Notes: generated from the sequence alone by a model not told the origin. Counted from the first letter of the stretch, positions 1 to 7,083 are shown. The stretch is 15,466 bases of DNA from Pseudomonadota bacterium (GCA_030608745.1 JAUWDQ010000030.1:1-15466), one strand, 5' to 3'. Numbers and translations are program-made.

Positions 1-4
1 TCTA

Positions 5-532
5 ATGAGCTCAAGGAGCCTGGAAAAGGCGAAAAAAATCAAGCTCTTGATCCTGGATGTGGATGGGGTGTTGACAGATGGACGGATTGTCATTGATGAT
101 CGGGGGGTAGAGACCAAATGTTTCGACGTGAGGGATGGCCATGGAATCAAGTTGCTAAGGCGCGCCAACATCGAGGTCGTCATCATCACGGGGAGAAGGT
201 CAGAAGTTGTCTCTCACCGGGCGCGGGAATTGGGGATTGAATCCGTTTACCAAAATATCCGTGACAAACTGGAGGTCTATCGGTCCATAATGGACGAGAA
301 AGGGTTGAAGGACGAAGAGGTGGGTTTTGTGGGAGATGACCTCGTCGACCTGCCGCTGCTGAAAAGGGTGGGATTTTCCGCCGTCGTCGCCGATGGTACC
401 GAGGAGCTGAAGCCGTGTGCGGATTATGTCTCCCGGAGCAAGGGGGGCAGGGGAGCGGTGAGGGAGATTTCCGAGCTGATCTTGAAGGCCCAGGGGAAGT
501 GGTCCGAGTTGATGGAGAGATACTTGAGATAA
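5..532 (+). CDS. kdsC: 3-deoxy-D-manno-octulosonate 8-phosphate phosphatase KdsC
   Basis: A 175-residue HAD-family phosphatase that removes phosphate from KDO 8-phosphate, giving KDO for the LPS inner core; cytoplasmic. Seen: HAD motif I as LDVDGVLTDG with Asp18 (nucleophile) and Asp20, motif II as ITGR around Thr62, Lys88 as the motif III lysine, and GDD with Asp111/Asp112 as motif IV. There is no cap domain, and the length is usual for the tetrameric KdsC group. The start is the first ATG, and bases 3-5 (TAA) could be the stop of an upstream gene overlapping it as TAATG, which suggests an operon continuing to the left. Its own stop (530-532) overlaps the ATG of lptC in the same way. The lptCAB neighbours support the LPS role. 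The remaining doubt is only whether another sugar phosphate is the substrate. Confidence 0.95.
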   Translation: MSSRSLEKAKKIKLLILDVDGVLTDGRIVIDDRGVETKCFDVRDGHGIKLLRRANIEVVIITGRRSEVVSHRARELGIESVYQNIRDKLEVYRSIMDEKGLKDEEVGFVGDDLVDLPLLKRVGFSAVVADGTEELKPCADYVSRSKGGRGAVREISELILKAQGKWSELMERYLR

Positions 533-1116
533 TGACCGGGTTAAGGATTTTTATCTTATCGCTGATTTGTTTGGTAGTGGGAGCGACCATCTTGACCATC
601 CGGTTTAGCCACAGGGGGGAAAAGGAGAACCTCCCTCCCATGGAGACGAAAGCCGACTTGACCTTAAAGAATATCTACTTCGTGGGGGAAGGATCGGGGT
701 TGAAGGAGTGGGAATTGGAGGCCAAGGTGGCCCGACATTTCCAAGAGGGGAAGATGACCATGCTCGAAGACATTAAGGCCGCCTTTTATATTAAGGAGGG
801 AGGGGTGATCCGATTGCGAGGGGATCGCGGGAGGATCTTCCATGGAACCAGGGATATCGAGCTGCAGGGAAATGTCGTGATCTTCACCCCCGATGGGTAT
901 CAGTTGACGACCGAGGGCCTCCTTTACGTCAATGGGGCTAGGCAGATCCGATCTTCCCAGCAGGTGGATATCGCGGGAGAGGGTTTGAAGATAACCGGGA
1001 AGGATATGTCCATCGATCTGGTTACGGGTAAACTTTCCATGCGGGGGAGGGTGGATACAGTCCTTCTCAAGCCCCTCGAGGGATGGAAAGACATGTTGCC
1101 ACGGTGGGATCTATGA
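532..1116 (+). CDS. lptC: LPS export protein LptC
   Basis: Bitopic inner-membrane protein of the Lpt bridge that receives LPS from the LptB2FG transporter and passes it to LptA. The 194-residue product starts at the ATG overlapping the kdsC stop (TAATG). The frame stays open further upstream (to 415), but those codons lie inside kdsC and would put 39 charged and Gly-rich residues before the membrane anchor. Seen: one hydrophobic segment at about residues 4-23 (LRIFILSLICLVVGATILTI), then a periplasmic beta-rich part with short alternating strands (for example IRLRGDRGRIF and IELQGNVVIFTPDGYQLTT) typical of the LptC/OstA fold. The 3' end overlaps lptA as ATGA. The sequence is weakly conserved as usual for LptC, so the assignment rests on fold-like patterns, size and position between kdsC and lptA-lptB. 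Confidence 0.88.
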   Translation: MTGLRIFILSLICLVVGATILTIRFSHRGEKENLPPMETKADLTLKNIYFVGEGSGLKEWELEAKVARHFQEGKMTMLEDIKAAFYIKEGGVIRLRGDRGRIFHGTRDIELQGNVVIFTPDGYQLTTEGLLYVNGARQIRSSQQVDIAGEGLKITGKDMSIDLVTGKLSMRGRVDTVLLKPLEGWKDMLPRWDL

Positions 1117-1655
1117 GATGTTATTTTCCAGGGCTTGCCATTTTTATCGTCCTCTTGGTGGTGGGCGGATCTCCAAGCTCCCCGGCTGGTGAAGAACACG
1201 CCAAAAGGGGGCTTGGCTTTGATCTCAAGGAGAGCTCTCAGCCCATTCGAATCAAATCGGACGGGCTGGAGTGGGATTATAAGGGGCATGTCGTCACCTT
1301 CAGGGGGAACGTCATCGCCAATCAAGAGGATGTAACCCTTTATTCGGATCGGATGGTCATTTATTACGATGAGACCACCAGCGAGGTGACCCAGATTGTC
1401 GCCGAGGGGGGGGTGAGGATTGTTCAGTTGGACAGGAGGGCCACGGGTGAGAAGGCGGTTTTCCATAATGCCGAGAAGAAGATCGTTCTTACGGGAAGAC
1501 CGGTTGTCAGGCAGGGGAAGAACGTGATGATTGGGGAGAAGATCACCATTCTCATCGACCGGAATTGGGTTGAGGTGGAAAGGGCGGACGTGACCATTTC
1601 TCCCCAGGAGGTAAAGGAGAGGAGCAGGCTCCCCTCCCAAGGGGGGGGCACATAG
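1113..1655 (+). CDS. lptA: periplasmic LPS transport protein LptA (OstA-like)
   Basis: Periplasmic bridge protein that polymerises into the beta-jellyroll filament carrying LPS to the outer membrane. I chose the ATG at 1113, which overlaps the lptC stop as ATGA, has GGTGGG at 1103-1108, and gives a clean signal peptide: MRC, a hydrophobic core at about residues 5-18 (FPGLAIFIVLLVVG), then a Ser/Pro/Ala region where cleavage is likely. An ATG at 1083 is possible but adds ten polar residues before the signal. The mature part has the OstA pattern of strands such as WDYKGHVVTFRGNVIANQED, VTLYSDRMVIYY and GVRIVQ...ATGEKAVFHN. At 180 residues it is normal for LptA. The last codons contain a C-rich/G-rich inverted repeat that also holds the ribosome-binding site of lptB. 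Confidence 0.9.
   Translation: MRCYFPGLAIFIVLLVVGGSPSSPAGEEHAKRGLGFDLKESSQPIRIKSDGLEWDYKGHVVTFRGNVIANQEDVTLYSDRMVIYYDETTSEVTQIVAEGGVRIVQLDRRATGEKAVFHNAEKKIVLTGRPVVRQGKNVMIGEKITILIDRNWVEVERADVTISPQEVKERSRLPSQGGGT
1631..1648 (+). promoter_or_regulatory. hairpin masking the lptB ribosome-binding site
   Basis: CCCCTCC at 1631-1637 can pair with GGGGGGG at 1642-1648 (one T-G wobble, four-base loop). The G run is the only purine-rich stretch in reach of the lptB ATG at 1658, so pairing would hide the lptB ribosome-binding site until a ribosome translating the end of lptA opens it. The pairing is seen in the sequence; the coupling is inferred. Confidence 0.4.
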
Positions 1656-1657
1656 CT

Positions 1658-2386
1658 ATGACGACCTTATCCGTGGAGGGATTGACGAAATCCTTTGGGG
1701 AAAAGAGTGTGGTCGATGATGTTAGCCTCAAAGTGGTGGGTGGAGAGGTGGTGGGGCTTTTAGGCCCAAATGGGGCGGGAAAGACCACGACCTTCTATTT
1801 GATCACGGGGCTTCTCAAGCCGACCAGTGGGAGGGTTTACCTCAATGGAGAGGATGTGACGACCTATCCCATGTACATGAGGGCGAGAAAGGGGATCGGG
1901 TATTTACCCCAGGAGCCATCGGTTTTTAGAAAGCTAACGGTCGAAGAGAATATCCTGGCCATTCTGGAGACCCTCGATATGCGTGGAAAGGAAAGACGCA
2001 ATAGGCTAGCAGACCTGCTGGGGGAATTAGGCATTTCATCCATCGCGAAGAGGAAGGCCTATGCCCTTTCGGGGGGGGAACAGAGGCGGGTGGAGATCAC
2101 CAGGGCTCTCGTCCTCCAGCCGTTGTTCATCCTTTTGGATGAACCCTTCTCGGGGATTGACCCCATAGCCGTTGTGGATATCCAAAACATCATTTTTCAG
2201 TTGCAATCCAAGGGGATTGGGATTATCATTACCGATCATAATGTGCGGGAAACACTCGGTGTCTGCGACAGGGCTTATATCATCAATGAAGGGAGGATTA
2301 TGGAGAAGGGGTCACCCGAAGAGATTGCCCAAAGCAAAAGGGCGAGACAGATTTATTTGGGTGAGGGCTTTCGTCTTGCGCAATAA
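1658..2386 (+). CDS. lptB: LPS export ABC transporter ATP-binding protein LptB
   Basis: Cytoplasmic ATPase that, as a dimer with LptF and LptG, extracts LPS from the inner membrane. Seen in 242 residues: Walker A GPNGAGKTT (36-44), Q-loop near YLPQEPS (83-89), ABC signature LSGGEQRR (137-144), Walker B FILLDE with catalytic Glu162, D-loop SGIDP, and switch His194 in ITDHNVRE. SGIDPIAVVDIQ after Walker B and the C-terminal RQIYLGEGFRL are characteristic of LptB rather than of amino-acid ABC ATPases. The ATG lies two bases after the lptA stop, behind a run of eight G at 1641-1648 that serves as Shine-Dalgarno. lptF and lptG are not in the window, as is common because they usually map elsewhere. 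Confidence 0.97.
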   Translation: MTTLSVEGLTKSFGEKSVVDDVSLKVVGGEVVGLLGPNGAGKTTTFYLITGLLKPTSGRVYLNGEDVTTYPMYMRARKGIGYLPQEPSVFRKLTVEENILAILETLDMRGKERRNRLADLLGELGISSIAKRKAYALSGGEQRRVEITRALVLQPLFILLDEPFSGIDPIAVVDIQNIIFQLQSKGIGIIITDHNVRETLGVCDRAYIINEGRIMEKGSPEEIAQSKRARQIYLGEGFRLAQ

Positions 2387-2409
2387 GGGGGCGGGGACGG
2401 AGTTAAATT

Positions 2410-3843
2410 ATGGTACTTGAAATCAAACTGGTTCCCAAATTAACTCAGCAGTTGGTAATTACCCCCCAACTTCAACAGGCCATCAAATTGCTTCAGCTCA
2501 CCAGGGTGGAATTGGTGGACTTGATTCAAGACGAGATCAAGGAGAACCCGCTGTTGGAAGTGAGCGAATTGGACGAGGGAGATGAGGCAGAGAAGGATGG
2601 CCAGCCCGAGGATGTTGGGCAGAAGGAGAAAACCCCCGAGGTAAAGGGCGAGGGTGAAGGGAGCGATGATTTTGACTGGGAGAGCTACTTAGAGAACTAC
2701 AGCTTGGCTTCCTACCGAGGCTCTTTGGATACCGAGGAAAAGCCCTCCTTCGAGAGTTTCATCTCTAAGAAGACAACCTTAGGTGATCACCTTATATGGC
2801 AACTCCGGCTGTCTGACTTCACCGAGGAGGAGGACCAGATTGGCCGATGGATCATCGGAAACATCGATGAGGATGGGTATCTAAAGGCCACCACCGATGA
2901 GGTCGCCCGGGAAACGGGAGCCGATGAGGGGCGTGCGGAGGAAGTCCTGAAGAGGATTCAACAATTCGATCCCGTTGGGGTGGGCGCCAGGGATCTCAAG
3001 GAGTGTCTGTTACTTCAACTCAGGGACATGGAGGTTAGAGATCCAATCGCCGATCAGATCGTGAGCCACTATTTACCTCATCTCAAAAATAGAAATTTTC
3101 AGCATATCGGCAAAAAACTCGGTATTTCCCCAGAACGGGTGATGAAGTCCATGAAATTGATCTCCGAGTTAGAGCCGAAGCCGGGAAGGGCCTTTGGCGC
3201 CGATGAGGCCCGGACCATCATCCCCGATGTCTTCGTTTATAAGATCGAAGGGGATTACGTGATTGCCTTGAATGAGGATGAAGTTCCGAGGCTGAAGATT
3301 AACGCCCTCTACCGAAATGTCCTATCCAACCCGACCAGTGCCCAGGAGGGGGATCGAAAATACATTCAGGATAAGCTGAAGTCGGCCCTTTGGCTCATTA
3401 AGAGCATTTATCAGAGACAGAAAACCATCTATAAGGTGACGGAGAGTATCGTCAAATTTCAACAGGAGTTCTTGGACAAAGGGGTGAACTATATGAAACC
3501 CCTCGTCCTGAGGGATGTCGCGGATGATATTCAGATGCATGAGTCAACCATCAGTCGGGCCACCAACAATAAATATGTTCATACCCCTCAGGGGATATTC
3601 GGGCTCAAGTTCTTCTTCAACAACAGTATCAGTTCCATTCGCGGGGAGGATTACGCGTCCGAGAGCGTAAAGCATTTAATCAAGGAGATCATCGCAAGGG
3701 AGAACCCGAGGAATCCCTTCAGCGATGAAAAGATTGCCAAGATTCTCAGGGGATATAATATCAATATCGCCAGGAGGACTGTTGCGAAATATCGGGAGGC
3801 CCTGAGGATACTATCCTCCAACGAGAGAAGGAAGCTATTCTGA
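2410..3843 (+). CDS. rpoN: RNA polymerase sigma-54 factor RpoN
   Basis: Sigma-54 directs RNA polymerase to -24/-12 promoters and needs an AAA+ activator to open them. The 477-residue product has all regions. Region I is Gln/Leu rich (about 1-50, KLTQQLVITPQLQQAIKLLQ and ENPLLE). Region II is acidic (about 51-115). The core-binding region carries FDPVGVGARDLKECLLLQL. The helix-turn-helix lies near residues 366-386 with MHESTISR starting at Met376, followed by the conserved TPQGIFGLKFFF. A perfect RpoN box ARRTVAKYRE sits at 454-463. Intact and of usual length. It starts 23 bases after lptB, and its TGA overlaps the ATG of an eight-codon mini-ORF that leads into the hpf ribosome-binding site. 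Placement after lptB and before hpf-ptsN is the classical proteobacterial arrangement. Confidence 0.98.
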   Translation: MVLEIKLVPKLTQQLVITPQLQQAIKLLQLTRVELVDLIQDEIKENPLLEVSELDEGDEAEKDGQPEDVGQKEKTPEVKGEGEGSDDFDWESYLENYSLASYRGSLDTEEKPSFESFISKKTTLGDHLIWQLRLSDFTEEEDQIGRWIIGNIDEDGYLKATTDEVARETGADEGRAEEVLKRIQQFDPVGVGARDLKECLLLQLRDMEVRDPIADQIVSHYLPHLKNRNFQHIGKKLGISPERVMKSMKLISELEPKPGRAFGADEARTIIPDVFVYKIEGDYVIALNEDEVPRLKINALYRNVLSNPTSAQEGDRKYIQDKLKSALWLIKSIYQRQKTIYKVTESIVKFQQEFLDKGVNYMKPLVLRDVADDIQMHESTISRATNNKYVHTPQGIFGLKFFFNNSISSIRGEDYASESVKHLIKEIIARENPRNPFSDEKIAKILRGYNINIARRTVAKYREALRILSSNERRKLF

Positions 3844-3869
3844 TGGCTGCCCTCATCAAGAGGCAATAG
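3843..3869 (+). other. eight-codon mini-ORF between rpoN and hpf
   Basis: ATG at 3843 overlaps the rpoN stop as TGATG and reads MAALIKRQ, stopping at TAG 3867-3869. That stop is the beginning of the AGGAGGGGG Shine-Dalgarno of hpf (3868-3876). A ribosome finishing rpoN could reinitiate here and stop exactly on the hpf ribosome-binding site. Whether it is translated is unknown; ORFs this short occur by chance. Confidence 0.25.
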
Positions 3870-3884
3870 GAGGGGGAAACAGGG

Positions 3885-4196
3885 ATGCAAATCAGCGTTA
3901 CCTTTCGACATATGGATTCCAACGATGGCATGAAGGAGTATGCCAAGCAAAAATTGATGAAGATGAAAAAATATATGGGTAGCCCCGGAGAAGCCCATGT
4001 CATCCTTTCCGTGGAGAAATTCAGAAATATCGCAGAGGTGACCATTAAGGGCGAGGGCGTTAGTATTAACGGGGAAGAAAGGGCCGGTGACATGTACTCG
4101 GCAATCGATAATGTCATGGACAAAATAGGGAGGCAGATCAAAAAACACCGCGGGAAAATCAGGAGGCACAAATCGGGCCAGGTGGCCGAAAGTTAA
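3885..4196 (+). CDS. hpf: ribosome hibernation promoting factor, short form (HPF/RaiA family)
   Basis: Small protein that binds the 30S subunit in the mRNA/tRNA channel and inactivates ribosomes in stationary or starved cells; older annotations call it the sigma-54 modulation protein because it sits beside rpoN. The 103-residue product begins MQISVTFRHMDSNDGMKEYAKQ and follows the beta-alpha-beta-beta-beta-alpha pattern, with the second strand set around AHVILSVEKFRNIAEVTIKG and a basic C-terminus (KKHRGKIRRHKSG). It lacks the extra C-terminal dimerisation domain of long HPF (about 180-200 residues), so it should need a partner such as RMF, or act alone, to dimerise ribosomes. A strong AGGAGG at 3868-3873 supports the start. 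Followed by a 125-base spacer before ptsN. Confidence 0.95.
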   Translation: MQISVTFRHMDSNDGMKEYAKQKLMKMKKYMGSPGEAHVILSVEKFRNIAEVTIKGEGVSINGEERAGDMYSAIDNVMDKIGRQIKKHRGKIRRHKSGQVAES

Positions 4197-4295
4197 TCTT
4201 TCCGAACAGAGGACCTAAACTCCCGAGGGCGTAAAACACCCGTCCGGCATTTGGCACAAGAGGTAGAGTGGGTTTTTTTGGGCCAAGGAGGGATT

Positions 4296-4325
4296 ATGGG
4301 GTATATTGGAGGCGGGTTGAGATGA
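4296..4325 (+). other. nine-codon leader ORF coupled to ptsN
   Basis: ATG at 4296 stands four bases after AGGAGG (inside AAGGAGGG, 4285-4292) and reads MGYIGGGLR before TGA at 4323-4325. That stop overlaps the ATG of ptsN (4322-4324) as ATGA. The Shine-Dalgarno is stronger than that of ptsN itself (GGAGG at 4308-4312, inside the mini-ORF). It may be a coupling peptide or a chance ORF; no family is recognised. Confidence 0.3.
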
Positions 4326-4783
4326 AGATCACGGATATTTTGGATGAAGCTTCAGTCGTCCAAGATTTACGCTCGGCCAATAAAAAGGGCGTTTTAGAGG
4401 AGCTCTCCAACGTCTTAGTACAAAAGGGAAGGTTGCCGGAACAAGATAGGGTCGTCGAGGTCCTTTTGGAAAGGGAAAAACTAGGAAGCACGGGCATTGG
4501 CGACGGCATTGCCATTCCCCATGGGAAGATGAAGGGGATCAAGGAATTGGTTGCCTCTTTTGGCCGCAGCATAAAGGGGGTCAATTTCGAATCAGTCGAT
4601 AACAAACCGACTCATCTCTTCTTTTTACTGGTTGCACCAGAAAATTCGGCGGGAGTTCATTTAAAGGCCTTGGCCAGGATTTCACACCTTCTGAAGGATC
4701 CCGGTTTTAGAAATCGCTTAATGGAAGCAAGGGACCGTCAGGGTCTGTTCCGGATCATCGTCGAAGCGGACCAGAAGTTTTAG
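4322..4783 (+). CDS. ptsN: PTS IIA-like nitrogen-regulatory protein PtsN (EIIA-Ntr)
   Basis: Cytoplasmic EIIA of the fructose/mannitol (PTS-EIIA type 2) fold that accepts phosphate from HPr or NPr and regulates potassium transport, nitrogen and sigma-54-linked functions rather than sugar uptake. The 153-residue product has the active-site motif GIAIPHGK with His67 as the phosphorylation site, preceded by LGSTGIGDG, and later HLFFLLVAPENSAGVHLKALARISHLL typical of PtsN. The ATG at 4322 has GGAGG nine bases upstream and gives the family N-terminus MKITDILDEASV. A GTG at 4268 in the same frame would add 18 residues unlike the family. Its TAG is embedded in the AGGAGG that precedes hprK. With hprK, ptsH and ptsI nearby it is probably an end point of a regulatory phosphorelay. 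Confidence 0.94.
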   Translation: MKITDILDEASVVQDLRSANKKGVLEELSNVLVQKGRLPEQDRVVEVLLEREKLGSTGIGDGIAIPHGKMKGIKELVASFGRSIKGVNFESVDNKPTHLFFLLVAPENSAGVHLKALARISHLLKDPGFRNRLMEARDRQGLFRIIVEADQKF

Positions 4784-4812
4784 GAGGTTCCACCCCTTTG
4801 TGTGGAAGGTGG
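4782..4812 (+). promoter_or_regulatory. hprK translation start region with hairpin
   Basis: AGGAGG at 4782-4787 is fused to the ptsN stop. A perfect six-base inverted repeat follows (TTCCAC 4788-4793, GTGGAA 4802-4807, eight-base loop). A second Shine-Dalgarno-like AGGTGG at 4807-4812 stands nine bases before the chosen ATG at 4822. A TTG at 4798, in the hairpin loop, is the only alternative in-frame start. Folding would hide that TTG and bring the strong AGGAGG closer to the ATG. Confidence 0.4.
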
Positions 4813-4821
4813 AATGGGGAA

Positions 4822-5784
4822 ATGGACTTTATTTTGGTTGAGGAATTAAGGAAGGAGAGGGAATATGGGTTGGATTTGAGGCTGCTTGCGGGGAAGGGAG
4901 GGCTAAAAAAAAAGATCAGTGACCTCCGCATCCACAAACTCGGTCTCGCCCTGGCGGGCTTTACTGATCACGTCCAACCCCATCGGATTCACATTTTAGG
5001 AAATACCGAGCTTTCCTACCTCAAGGCGTTACCTCCAAAGAAGCGGCAAGAAATCATTAAGAAGATATGTTCCCTCAAGGTCTCCTGCCTCGTCGTTACG
5101 GCAACCCAGAGCATCCCCAAGTCCCTCATTCGAGAGAGCGAAAAGGCATCCATTCCCCTTTTCAAGACGAGGTTGATGAGCCGCTTTTTCATCGAGCGGG
5201 CCACGAAGTTCTTGGAGCAAAAGTTGTCGGCCACGACGAGCGTTCACGGGGTCTTTGTCGATGTATTCGGCGTCGGAGTGCTCATATTAGGTCGAAGTGG
5301 GATCGGAAAGAGCGAATGTGCATTGGACCTCATCACGAGGGGTCATCGATTGGTGGCCGATGACATGGTTCATATTCGAAAGATACCGCCTTCAGCGATC
5401 TTCGGCACGGGGTTCGATCTCGTCAAATACCATATGGAGATTCGAGGTCTGGGGATTATCGATATCCGGAGCCTTTTCGGGATGGAGGCGATTCGGCAGA
5501 GGAAGAAGGTTGATTTGGTGGTGGAGTTAGTCGAATGGCAAGCTGATTATGACCGTCTTGGCTTGGAGGAGCAGAGATATACGACATGCGGGGTCGAGCT
5601 TCCCATGGTGCGGATCCCCGTAACTCCTGGTCGGAATCTGGCTACCATTATCGAGGTGGCGGCAAAGAATCACCTATTGAAGGGGATGGGTTACCACGCC
5701 GTGATGGAGTTGGACAGAAGATTGACCGAAAAGATCGCATCCGAGGGGAGTAGGAATAAGCCAAACGGGGACGAGATAAAGTGA
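4822..5784 (+). CDS. hprK: HPr kinase/phosphorylase HprK
   Basis: Bifunctional enzyme that phosphorylates the regulatory Ser of HPr with ATP or PPi and removes it by phosphorolysis; cytoplasmic hexamer. Seen in 320 residues: an N-terminal domain (about 1-130), then the catalytic domain with His142 in VHGVFVDVFGVG, Walker A GRSGIGKSE (157-165), the Asp180-Asp181 pair, and the HPrK signature MEIRGLGIIDI (205-215). These positions agree within a few residues with well-studied Gram-positive enzymes. I chose ATG 4822 because MDFILVEELRKE matches the family N-terminus; TTG 4798 would add eight residues. The HPr encoded at 7408 carries the matching Ser, so the pair is probably functional. The stop overlaps the GTG start of rapZ (GTGA). 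Confidence 0.96.
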   Translation: MDFILVEELRKEREYGLDLRLLAGKGGLKKKISDLRIHKLGLALAGFTDHVQPHRIHILGNTELSYLKALPPKKRQEIIKKICSLKVSCLVVTATQSIPKSLIRESEKASIPLFKTRLMSRFFIERATKFLEQKLSATTSVHGVFVDVFGVGVLILGRSGIGKSECALDLITRGHRLVADDMVHIRKIPPSAIFGTGFDLVKYHMEIRGLGIIDIRSLFGMEAIRQRKKVDLVVELVEWQADYDRLGLEEQRYTTCGVELPMVRIPVTPGRNLATIIEVAAKNHLLKGMGYHAVMELDRRLTEKIASEGSRNKPNGDEIK

Positions 5785-6659
5785 GGAACTTGAGGATTGT
5801 CCTCATCAGCGGTCTTTCCGGGTCGGGAAAGACTACCGCCATCAAGGCCTTGGAGGATATGGGCTTTTATTGTGTCGATAACCTCCCCATTGTGCTTTTC
5901 CCCACGTTCGTAGACCTGTGCTCGCAGTCAGCGGGTGGGATAACCAAGGCGGCACTGGGTATCGATATTCGAGGAAAAGAGTTCTTGGATGGATCTCGCC
6001 AAATCATTCACCAGCTGCGGGAAGAAGGATATTTGATCGAAATCCTCTTCTTGGAATCCTCCGATGAGATTCTGGTAAGAAGATATCGTGAGACTCGCCG
6101 TCAGCATCCGCTGGGCATTGGAAAGTCCGTACTTGAGGGAATTGAGTCAGAGAGGGAGGGGTTGACGATCATACGGGATATGGCCGATAAAGTGATCGAT
6201 ACATCGGAATTTAACGTTCACGAGCTCCAAGATGCGATCCGGAGATATTTCTCCGACCAATCGAGGCTGAGGAAGATGACCATTACGCTCCTCTCCTTCG
6301 GATATAGCTACGGCATTCCCCTTGAGGCCGATTTGCTGGTGGATGTGAGATTTTTGTCCAATCCTTACTTTATCGACGAGTTGAAACAGTTGACTGGAGA
6401 GGACCCCCAAGTTGCCGAATACGTGTTGAAGTCCGATGAGACGCGTGAGTTCCTGAGGCGTTTTCGAGAGCTGCTGAAATTCTTGATTCCCCTGTATAAA
6501 AAGGAGGGGAAGAGCTATTTGACCATTGCCATTGGATGTACCGGGGGTAGGCATCGATCCATCGTGGTGGCGAATACCGTGAAGGCGTACCTGCGGAAAA
6601 GCCTCAAAGGGGGAGATGTTATCCTGAGAACAACTCATAGGGACATTGGAAAGGGTTAG
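5781..6659 (+). CDS. rapZ: RNase adapter / nucleotide-binding protein RapZ (YvcJ/YhbJ family)
   Basis: P-loop protein; in E. coli RapZ delivers the small RNA GlmZ to RNase E and senses glucosamine-6-phosphate, and elsewhere its role is less clear. Seen in 292 residues: Walker A GLSGSGKT (11-18), CVDNLP soon after, DTSEFNVHEL, then the C-terminal domain with FGYSYGIPLEADLLVDVRFLSNPY and GCTGGRHRSIVVAN. The start is GTG at 5781 overlapping the hprK TGA. The C-terminus ends THRDIGKG, whereas the E. coli protein ends in a more basic Lys/Arg tail used for RNA binding, so transfer of the E. coli RNA role is uncertain. The stop TAG (6657-6659) is fused to AGGAG, the ribosome-binding site of the next gene. 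The hprK-rapZ-EIIA neighbourhood supports a link to cell-envelope sugar and PTS control. Confidence 0.95.
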   Translation: MRNLRIVLISGLSGSGKTTAIKALEDMGFYCVDNLPIVLFPTFVDLCSQSAGGITKAALGIDIRGKEFLDGSRQIIHQLREEGYLIEILFLESSDEILVRRYRETRRQHPLGIGKSVLEGIESEREGLTIIRDMADKVIDTSEFNVHELQDAIRRYFSDQSRLRKMTITLLSFGYSYGIPLEADLLVDVRFLSNPYFIDELKQLTGEDPQVAEYVLKSDETREFLRRFRELLKFLIPLYKKEGKSYLTIAIGCTGGRHRSIVVANTVKAYLRKSLKGGDVILRTTHRDIGKG

Positions 6660-6669
6660 GAGAAGGCAG

Positions 6670-7083
6670 ATGGTGGGAATTGTTATCGTTACCCATTTGA
6701 AGTTGGGAGAGGAATTACTGGCCGTGGCCGAATTGATCGTGGGGAAGCTCAAACAGTTCCAGGCCGTTTCCATTAACCCCAAAGAGGGGGTGGAGGAGAT
6801 TAAAGAGAGGATCTCCGAGGCCATCCGAAGGGTCGATAAAGGGAAGGGAATCCTTATTCTAACGGATATGTTCGGGGGAACCCCTTCCAATATTTGCCTT
6901 TCCTTCCTGGGGGAGTGGAAGATCGAGGTGATCACTGGGGTGAACCTGCCCATGTTACTGAAGCTCGCCACCTCCGAGGAGGAAAGGGATTTAGCGGAAT
7001 TGGCGGATTTCATCAGGACGTACGGTCAAAAGAATATCAATTTGGCCAGCGAGATATTGAAGAAGAATTTGAAAGGGAGATAG
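6670..7083 (+). CDS. PTS EIIA component, mannose/fructose (EIIA-Man) family
   Basis: Single-domain EIIA of the mannose class, 137 residues. It accepts phosphate from HPr on a His near the N-terminus, here His9 in MVGIVIVTHLKLGEELL. Also seen: GILILTDMFGGTPSN, the conserved motif of this fold, and a C-terminal helical part ending in NINLASEILKKNLKGR. There is no EIIB domain fused to it and no EIIB, EIIC or EIID gene next to it, so a sugar-transport role cannot be argued from the window; a regulatory role is more likely. I chose ATG 6670 because AGGAG at 6658-6662 precedes it; a TTG at 6646 would overlap rapZ. Its TAG is itself fused to AGGAG (7082-7086), a ribosome-binding site that leads only to a 12-codon ORF. 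Confidence 0.9.
   Translation: MVGIVIVTHLKLGEELLAVAELIVGKLKQFQAVSINPKEGVEEIKERISEAIRRVDKGKGILILTDMFGGTPSNICLSFLGEWKIEVITGVNLPMLLKLATSEEERDLAELADFIRTYGQKNINLASEILKKNLKGR

Noticed and set aside
924..1640. Antisense ORF of 238 codons over lptC and lptA.
   Set aside because: Rich in Pro, Arg and His with no recognisable motif, opposite two genes with good start overlaps; a shadow.
4252..4266. TGGCAC resembling the -24 part of a sigma-54 promoter between hpf and ptsN.
   Set aside because: The -12 GC is absent at the required distance (AG stands there), so it fails the basic sigma-54 rule.
4268..4321. Longer ptsN start at GTG 4268.
   Set aside because: It adds 18 residues unlike the family and has no well-placed Shine-Dalgarno, while ATG 4322 has GGAGG at nine bases.
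6147..7013. Long antisense ORF (288 codons, minus strand) over rapZ and the EIIA gene.
   Set aside because: Its sequence shows no domain or family motif, and both genes on the plus strand are complete conserved proteins; it is an out-of-frame shadow.
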